Origin: a virus
DNA length: 24,321 nt
IMG/VR virus record: IMGVR_UViG_3300031886_000041
Span: 1 to 24,321 of that record
Reading direction: 5' to 3' (one strand)
In this document: positions 16,024-22,018 of the stretch, in pieces
Layout: each line of letters begins with the position of its first letter
How positions within the stretch are numbered: the first letter of the stretch is position 1
Notes under the pieces: model-generated
Seen by the model: the letters and a program-made list of their open reading frames with translations, nothing else
What the model was told of the DNA's origin: nothing
The model's database searches: none
Program-made: the position numbers and the translations under genes

Positions 16024-18579
16024 CTATCTCGCAAACTTCATTAGTCCAGTAATCTGATTTATTGGAGCAAAAAAGCCGGTAAATTTATATGTCTTTCCCT
16101 TAAACTTGAAAACTAAACCCTCTGAAGGAACAAGTTTATCTAAATCACCCATGGCCGCTATCTTATTAAGCTGGGTTTTTAATTTAGACAAAGATGAAGG
16201 ATTTTTAGTTTTTCTTATAGCTTTTGCCGCTTTATCTAAATCTTTACGTAAATTTTGAACAGTTTGATCTGGATTTGGTGCTATCCAATTACTAACATTA
16301 GACAATATTTCTGCACCCAATTCAAAGAATAATGCTTCAAAGGGTTTCATATTAGCCTTTAACATTTTTTCATGATCTAACTTTTCAGTTGTTTTAACCC
16401 AATCAACAAACTCAGGGTGTTCTTCCTTTAACTTGTTAATTTCAGTCATCTTATATGATTTGTCTCTAAATGCCCATCTTTTCATAAGTGAATATAATAT
16501 ATCATCTGTTATATTTGCAAAATCTGTAGAATTGGCGCCTGCTAAGATATATTCAAGCCAAAACATTTGGTGATAAATTGAAACCTCATCTGTATCCTTC
16601 AATTTATATATATTCTTGAGATTGTTCAAAGCGCTAAAAAACTTTGATCTAAGCTTAGCATAATCCTTGGACTTCGTTACGTTTAAAACATTTGGACCAC
16701 CAAACGAGAATTTAGATTCAATATTCTTATTTATTTTGTTTATTGCTGCGGCAATCTTTGTACCACCATCTTTTACTTCACCCTTTGGAACCCAGTTTTC
16801 ATCATATTTTAAAATTCCGTGAAATATTAATTGTGCACCAGCATCATAATCTATAACGTTCTTAGTAGACGGGTAAATTATTTCTAGATTTGCCCAGTTT
16901 TTACCATTATCAAAGAACGATAATTGATCTTTCTTGTTTAGTTTTTCCAATACTGCTTTTAAATCTTGCATAGAATAAACAAATGCATCTCTAACATTTG
17001 GTATGTGATGTTTGAATTTGTTTTCTACGTCTTTAAGGGACATTCCTCCACTTTTTAAATTTCCCTTATTTCTAGCGGCTCGTGCTTTACCGTTTATAAC
17101 CGATATCATAATATTTTGACCGTCTAGTTTTTCAGTTGCTGATACTTCTTTGCTTAACTCTCCCTGTAACCCTTGATCTATTATGGATTTTAAATCTCCA
17201 AAAGTTAGACCGTAATCATCAAACGGGTGTGCCATGTGACCATAAGCTCCTCCCATAAGTAATAACTCCTTTTTTCTTATAACCTGTTCTTTAAATGCTG
17301 AAGTAAATAAATCAAATATTTTTTGATCAAAATACCCAAACATTTTCTTAAAAAATTTCTTTTTAATGTCTACATCATATTTTTCTGAACCCAATAATTT
17401 TCTCATTGTAGTTCCACTTATTTCTTGACCTCCTACTCGTACTGAAATATGCGGGGCTTTTAATGTATATCCATGCTTTTTAAATCCAGCTAAACGCATA
17501 TAATTTTTTTTGTATGGTTTAAAATAAGAACCGCCCGTTAAACGTCCTTCATCCTTTTCTCCAAGTGCAAACACAATAGCCGTTGTATCTTCATCATACT
17601 TCTTCATTATCCCCTTTGGAATGTACGGTTGTTTTTCCATTTTAATTGCTGATCCGTTAATTCCCATTTTCTGCATGTGTTTTTTCTTTTCACCAAAACT
17701 CATAGGATGTCTACTACCGCCCGTCTTATTGCTAGTTGCTATAAAAACGTCATCAAACCTCTTCTTTAAATGATCATATACTTCTTTGTGATGAGGACCA
17801 AATGGTTGAAACCTTCCTGGATAAACTGCAATTATTTTTTTAATACCTGGTGCCTCAATAGAGCTTGCTTCTTTGACTTCGCTCTTACTTTTAGAAAATT
17901 CAATTGCTTTTAACTGAGCCATTGCTTTTTTCTTGGACGAATGTGTACCTAAACGGGTTCCGCCCTTCTTTGGATAAACAACATATTCTCCATCAACTTT
18001 CTTTATAGTTTCTTTCAATGATACTATAATGCACTCATTTAATTTACCGTGCATAGAACCAAGACCAGCGCCTTCTGGTACTTCACCGGTTGGAATTATT
18101 ACAACTTTACTCTTACGTTCCTTACCTATGCCCATCCACTTAATAATCTCCCATCCTAATTCCTTAATTATCTTTTCCATTTCTTTCATATACTTTTTAT
18201 CGCCGCCATCAAGAGTAGAGTCGCCCGTCTGTATTGTACCACCGTAAGAAACAGTATCTGCTCTACCTTTCATTCCGGAACCATCATCTATCATCATTCC
18301 TAATTGATAGTATGGATCTTCTGCCTTATCTGATAAAATATAATCTACAACTGGCCAGCCCATTACTTTAGCTGCCTTTGATTTTGAAATTTTCTTATAA
18401 TCAGAAAAACCTGAAAAGTAATCGTATAGTCCTTCATCTGAATAGACGCCTTGTACTTGACTACTCTCCTTTAGAATTTTAGTCTCGTACAAAAATTGTT
18501 CAATAGTATCATCATCTAATACTACAGAGTTTTCTCCGTACATTACATCGTAAGCTAATCGTTTTGAAAATTTAGACAT
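16024..18579 (-). CDS. Fusion of NMNAT/cytidylyltransferase-like and KxDG ligase-like domains
   Basis: An 851-residue multidomain protein. Residues 1-240 are of unknown type, ending in a GTRLGTHSSKKKAMAQL stretch (207-223) seen near phage head proteins. Residues about 245-400 form an HxGH-superfamily nucleotidyltransferase: YPGRFQPFGPHHKEV (253-267, where the usual first His is Gly261 and His264 remains) and EISGTTMRKLL (386-396), as in NMN adenylyltransferases. Residues about 440-851 resemble covalent nucleotidyltransferases (RNA/DNA ligases): motif I EKLDGQN (Lys484), a NLEIIYPS stretch (564-571) like motif III, motif IV SEGLVFKF (819-826) and motif V KTYKFTG (829-835). Reaction and substrate are unknown; NAD-related chemistry, RNA repair or end-joining are options. 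It lies between the muramidase and packaging genes; start ATG with AGGA upstream. Confidence 0.8.
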   Translation of the reverse strand: MSKFSKRLAYDVMYGENSVVLDDDTIEQFLYETKILKESSQVQGVYSDEGLYDYFSGFSDYKKISKSKAAKVMGWPVVDYILSDKAEDPYYQLGMMIDDGSGMKGRADTVSYGGTIQTGDSTLDGGDKKYMKEMEKIIKELGWEIIKWMGIGKERKSKVVIIPTGEVPEGAGLGSMHGKLNECIIVSLKETIKKVDGEYVVYPKKGGTRLGTHSSKKKAMAQLKAIEFSKSKSEVKEASSIEAPGIKKIIAVYPGRFQPFGPHHKEVYDHLKKRFDDVFIATSNKTGGSRHPMSFGEKKKHMQKMGINGSAIKMEKQPYIPKGIMKKYDEDTTAIVFALGEKDEGRLTGGSYFKPYKKNYMRLAGFKKHGYTLKAPHISVRVGGQEISGTTMRKLLGSEKYDVDIKKKFFKKMFGYFDQKIFDLFTSAFKEQVIRKKELLLMGGAYGHMAHPFDDYGLTFGDLKSIIDQGLQGELSKEVSATEKLDGQNIMISVINGKARAARNKGNLKSGGMSLKDVENKFKHHIPNVRDAFVYSMQDLKAVLEKLNKKDQLSFFDNGKNWANLEIIYPSTKNVIDYDAGAQLIFHGILKYDENWVPKGEVKDGGTKIAAAINKINKNIESKFSFGGPNVLNVTKSKDYAKLRSKFFSALNNLKNIYKLKDTDEVSIYHQMFWLEYILAGANSTDFANITDDILYSLMKRWAFRDKSYKMTEINKLKEEHPEFVDWVKTTEKLDHEKMLKANMKPFEALFFELGAEILSNVSNWIAPNPDQTVQNLRKDLDKAAKAIRKTKNPSSLSKLKTQLNKIAAMGDLDKLVPSEGLVFKFKGKTYKFTGFFAPINQITGLMKFAR

Positions 18580-18643
18580 AGTTTCCTATCTACCCTTAAT
18601 ATACACAATAAAAACGTAAAAGTACATGCTTTTTTTAATTTTT

Positions 18644-19120
18644 TTACACCTCTAAGCTACGCTTAAACCAGCCAAAATAAAATTTAGCCAGGTCTGGCTT
18701 TCTTTCAATTAGAGTGACGTAATATTTTACCCTGTACGCCCTTACTCTTTGTAATTCAACATTCTGCAATGCGCCAATAGTCTTGGGTCCCATGCCGCCA
18801 TCTACTTTCAATCCTGCACCCTTAGCGTTAGCCGTTTCTTGCATAATCTTGGTCGCACGACTTCTTCCCATATTGACACACATATCAAAATAAACGTGTC
18901 TAAGTTCATCAGGAAGATCTTCACAATGATTTCTATCCCAATAATCTCTTCTATAAATATCCTTAGCCGCATCTTCCGTGAGGTTTTTGATGTCTACATT
19001 TGGATACGCTCGTTTAGAAACACCAAAATTAGTCTCACCACCCGGATCTTTAGGGTCATTTACATAACCACCTTCGTGATGTAGAACTACGTCTATTATT
19101 TCATCAAAAGTTATTTTCAT
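18644..19120 (-). CDS. GH108-family muramidase (endolysin)
   Basis: A 158-residue peptidoglycan hydrolase. The N-terminal part has the GH108 signature LHHEGGYVNDPKDPGGETNF (13-32) with the catalytic Glu at position 16, and RRDYWDR (57-63). The C-terminal part has KVDGGMGPKTIGAL (105-118), the pattern of the small peptidoglycan-binding domain that usually follows GH108. Length is normal for a one-piece GH108 lysozyme. There is no signal peptide or N-terminal membrane segment, so release would need a holin, which I do not see nearby. It cleaves the glycan backbone of the cell wall at lysis. GGAG precedes the ATG. A virion-associated role is also possible given its place next to fibre genes. Confidence 0.92.
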   Translation of the reverse strand: MKITFDEIIDVVLHHEGGYVNDPKDPGGETNFGVSKRAYPNVDIKNLTEDAAKDIYRRDYWDRNHCEDLPDELRHVYFDMCVNMGRSRATKIMQETANAKGAGLKVDGGMGPKTIGALQNVELQRVRAYRVKYYVTLIERKPDLAKFYFGWFKRSLEV

Positions 19121-19137
19121 TTTATTCTCCTATTGTA

Positions 19138-19146
19138 TATAAATAT
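19138..19146 (-). promoter_or_regulatory. AT-rich box variant before the muramidase gene
   Basis: The coding strand reads ATATTTATA, a variant of the TATTTATTA boxes, overlapping the last base of the upstream gene. It ends only about 17 bases before the muramidase ATG, closer than the other copies, so the transcript leader would be very short. This is the weakest member of the set. Confidence 0.25.
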
Positions 19147-20300
19147 TACTTTTTATTGTGAACAGCTACACCATTAACAAAATAAATATCATCATCTTCT
19201 ACGTCCAAATCCCATGTTGGTATACCTTTATTATCAGATCCCATATCCCATTCTTCTTCAAGAGCCACAATCGTCGCATCTACTGTAGAACTTCCTGAAA
19301 CCATAACCATTATATCTCCGATTGCCAATTGATGAACAGTTTTAACCATATCATATATTTGATTTGTATAATCAGGATTATATGATGCAACTGTTCCATC
19401 TTTACGAATAAAAGGATGATCTATTGTATGTTCTAATACTTCAATATTTGCCCAACCATTTAAATCGTAACCTCTAACTGAAGTTTTCATCATAGCAGCG
19501 CGCATTGGATTTGATCCGCTCATTACTGTAGCCGTACTTAACGTTCCTGAACCGGAACTAAATGAAAGTACAGATTCTCCAATAGAAACGTCTTCAATAT
19601 TTTTCTCAGTATAATCTGACATCATAATTTTAGAACCAGATTTAAAGCAACTTCCACCAGCAATATCCCAATTAACAGTCCACACAAAAGTAGCATCATC
19701 TCTAGCTGGTGTATCGATGTCCATATCAACTTCAATTGAATCATTACCTACCCCGGATATATTATCTTTCCGCATTCTCCAATACGGATTTGAACCAGTT
19801 GCTCCTAGAACATCATCGTCACCGGATGCCGCAAGTGTATTCCAATTATCTGGAGAACTATCCGTATTTTCCATCGCAAGTTGCATATTATCAAATGAAC
19901 CAGCATCTCCATAAATGTAAGTAACACCAGTTAACGTCGCACCATCTGGAGCCGTATACAAAATCCTATAAACATTTGAATATCCTGGACTAGTTGTTAC
20001 ATTTGAAGTTGCTGATTGCCCAGCATCTACGTTACCAATTGTTACCCAACTTCCAGTTGGATTAGTATTAGTCACACCAGCTTTGTCATGATCATACGCA
20101 TAAAATTCAGTCATTGCATGCGGAGCATCACCGTCCGGTCTATCACCTGAAGCGTTAGCTGTATTAATGGTTCCTTCCGAACCATCAGATAAATTCTTCA
20201 ATGTTACATTTGAATTTACTGTAGTACCAGCATAATTGTTATCGTCCAACTCATTATACAATTTGTTTAACGATAATTCTCCTGAGGCAGGAACTGCCAT
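19146..20300 (-). CDS. Virion structural protein with C-terminal Hint autoprocessing domain
   Basis: A 384-residue protein. The N-terminus MAVPASGELSLNKLYNELDD, with HAMTEFYAYD at 61-70, follows a pattern common in marine phage tail and collar proteins (GELSL...MSEFYGY). A beta-rich region of unknown type runs to about residue 215. From Cys218 the sequence is a Hint (intein-like) domain: CFKSGSKIMM and IEDVSIGESVLSF (block A), EHTIDHPFIRKDG (289-301; block B Thr292/His295) and, at the very end, YFVNGVAVHNKK (373-384; His381-Asn382). Only Lys-Lys follows the His-Asn, so there is almost no C-extein and splicing would join almost nothing; N-terminal cleavage or ester formation at Cys218 is more likely. 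Start supported by GGAG. Confidence 0.85.
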   Translation of the reverse strand: MAVPASGELSLNKLYNELDDNNYAGTTVNSNVTLKNLSDGSEGTINTANASGDRPDGDAPHAMTEFYAYDHDKAGVTNTNPTGSWVTIGNVDAGQSATSNVTTSPGYSNVYRILYTAPDGATLTGVTYIYGDAGSFDNMQLAMENTDSSPDNWNTLAASGDDDVLGATGSNPYWRMRKDNISGVGNDSIEVDMDIDTPARDDATFVWTVNWDIAGGSCFKSGSKIMMSDYTEKNIEDVSIGESVLSFSSGSGTLSTATVMSGSNPMRAAMMKTSVRGYDLNGWANIEVLEHTIDHPFIRKDGTVASYNPDYTNQIYDMVKTVHQLAIGDIMVMVSGSSTVDATIVALEEEWDMGSDNKGIPTWDLDVEDDDIYFVNGVAVHNKK

Positions 20301-20310
20301 TTAATCTCTC

Positions 20311-20589
20311 CTATTCTGAATAGGAACCTGAGTAAACAACAACGCCAGTTGCATCACTAGAAGCAGTATAAGCAGGTATTGCAGTAAAAAATTCCTTTTC
20401 TACAACATACAATTGTGCGTATCTAGTTTCTGATCCAACTTCCATTGCTACCCAATCTCCTTCATTAACCAAGTCCTTTAACGAACCAGTCGCCCAAACA
20501 TTGTCTGCATCTTCTCCCATGCCTACAAACGTTCCAGCTTGAAGCGTGAATTCTCCAGGAATTCTAACGTCTTTGGATACTGTTGCCAT
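20311..20589 (-). CDS. Small beta-rich protein, unknown
   Basis: A 92-residue protein starting MATVSKDVRIPGEFTLQAGT, with probable beta-strands (GDWVAMEVGSETRYAQLYVVE, broken by Gly) and a Ser/Thr/Gly-rich C-terminus (YTASSDATGVVVYSGSYSE). No family is recognised. It lies two bases after the glycosyltransferase stop with GGAG 6-7 bases before its ATG, in the fibre region. A small virion or fibre-associated protein is likely from context only. Confidence 0.65.
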   Translation of the reverse strand: MATVSKDVRIPGEFTLQAGTFVGMGEDADNVWATGSLKDLVNEGDWVAMEVGSETRYAQLYVVEKEFFTAIPAYTASSDATGVVVYSGSYSE

Positions 20590-20590
20590 G

Positions 20591-21721
20591 TTAATTCTCC
20601 ATTAGATTGTTAATTAATTTATTATATATATTGATAGTTTTTTCATTATTCGGAGAAAATCTATCTAAAATCCGTTCAACCTGATAATCATATAATTCCA
20701 AATTATCATCGTGAAATTTTAATGCTTCTATTAATTTATCTTCAGCCATTTCAAAATTCCAATCTTCATAATAATAACCTGCGTCTTTACACATATCAGC
20801 ATTATGAATTATGGGATAACGTAAATACATAACATCCAAATAATAGTAATTTAGAGGATTTCCCCAATGATGGCTAACTACTACATCTGTATAATCTTTT
20901 AAATACTCGTACACTGGAAACCAATCATTTATATACGCTTTTACAGTATCATTTTCCCATACATCACAACTTTCAAAAAATGCTACCAAATTTGGATTAT
21001 CCTTATAAACCTTCAAATTATTAATAGACAACTGACTTATTAAATCCGGTTCTCGTCTGTATACATTTTCAGCTATTAATGTAGGATACGTAAACGCTTT
21101 TAACCAATCCCTATTTGGTTCCATTATAGAAACCCGTTTAGGTATATTAGAAGGTTCGTACGCTGCATCGTCGTAAGAATATCCTATAGAATCCAATCCA
21201 GCATCTATAAACTTAGGATCATATAAAAATGGTATAGCTTTACAATTTACCTTATGTAGTGTGTTAATAAAATAATGAGAAATTTTATAATTCTGAGGAA
21301 TAGTCCATACATCATCGTAGTTTGGATGCATCGATCTATGGAAAGGATGATCAGCAGTTCTTTCAAATAGAATATCTATTATATGAGTTTGATATTTTGC
21401 TCCACAATTATAATATACAACTTTAGTCGGACGATCCTCAAACCATTCCAAATCTTTATCATGAATTTCTCCACCAAGAACAAGAAGCAAATCATAATCA
21501 AACTTATCTTCAGCTATAATAGCATGATAACTATCTACAGGATAATCGTAAACATTGAAAGAAAATTTCTGTGTACAATCAACTCCCTTAACTGTATTAA
21601 GCATAGTAACATCGTGATCGTGACGTAAACACGTAGTCAAATTTACAACATTCTGTAATATTCCAGTAACGTGAGGATGTTCATCATGATCTTCCACGCC
21701 GAATGTAACTCCTATTTTCAT
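20591..21721 (-). CDS. GT-B glycosyltransferase-like protein (DUF2827-like)
   Basis: A 376-residue protein resembling the DUF2827 family, whose members look like GT-B glycosyltransferases. Matching stretches are MKIGVTFGVEDHD...GILQNVVNL at the N-terminus, SIMEPNRDWLKAFTYP (198-213), and in the C-terminal donor-binding half SHHWGNPLNYYYLDVMYLRY (283-302) with PIIHNADMCKDAGYYYED. It likely transfers a sugar from a nucleotide-sugar donor. Substrate is not visible; neighbouring Ser/Thr-rich fibres or host surface glycans are candidates. The gene sits inside the fibre cluster with a GGGGGGA ribosome site about 3-4 bases before ATG. No signal peptide or membrane segment, so it acts in the cytoplasm. 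The family match is from memory and should be searched. Confidence 0.7.
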   Translation of the reverse strand: MKIGVTFGVEDHDEHPHVTGILQNVVNLTTCLRHDHDVTMLNTVKGVDCTQKFSFNVYDYPVDSYHAIIAEDKFDYDLLLVLGGEIHDKDLEWFEDRPTKVVYYNCGAKYQTHIIDILFERTADHPFHRSMHPNYDDVWTIPQNYKISHYFINTLHKVNCKAIPFLYDPKFIDAGLDSIGYSYDDAAYEPSNIPKRVSIMEPNRDWLKAFTYPTLIAENVYRREPDLISQLSINNLKVYKDNPNLVAFFESCDVWENDTVKAYINDWFPVYEYLKDYTDVVVSHHWGNPLNYYYLDVMYLRYPIIHNADMCKDAGYYYEDWNFEMAEDKLIEALKFHDDNLELYDYQVERILDRFSPNNEKTINIYNKLINNLMEN

Positions 21722-21730
21722 AAATCCCCC

Positions 21731-22018
21731 CTAAACGTCAATGAACGCGCCGGTGATTAAACCTGTCACATGCTCATACGACTGTGATAGGTATGAATTA
21801 TCTCCAGCTTTATCACATGGTATGTGTTCGTAATCTATCTGATCCATCTGCCGAGCTCCTGCAGCACACGAACCACTAGATGCATACACATTTAAATAAA
21901 CCTTCATCTCTGACTGGTCTCCTCCACGTGGTTGCGAAAAAACCAGATGATCTATTCGTGCATACGCTTGATCATGTGTAGTTCCAAATGAACTTGTAAA
22001 CGGAAATTGTATTGCCAT
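21731..22018 (-). CDS. Small fibre-adjacent protein, unknown
   Basis: A 95-residue protein starting MAIQFPFTSSFGTTHDQAYA. It contains VYLNVYASSGSCAAGARQMD and two cysteines (about residues 51 and 68), otherwise beta-like sequence. Family not recognised. Its ATG overlaps the stop of the long fibre gene by one base (TAATG), so it is probably translated together with the fibre. Small genes directly after fibre genes often encode fibre assembly or tip proteins in T4-like phages, which is a possibility only. Confidence 0.65.
   Translation of the reverse strand: MAIQFPFTSSFGTTHDQAYARIDHLVFSQPRGGDQSEMKVYLNVYASSGSCAAGARQMDQIDYEHIPCDKAGDNSYLSQSYEHVTGLITGAFIDV

Noticed and set aside
18600-18640. Weak hairpin and T run between the muramidase and the fusion gene
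   Set aside because: The stem is only about five A/T-rich pairs around TACATG; not enough for a terminator call in AT-rich DNA.
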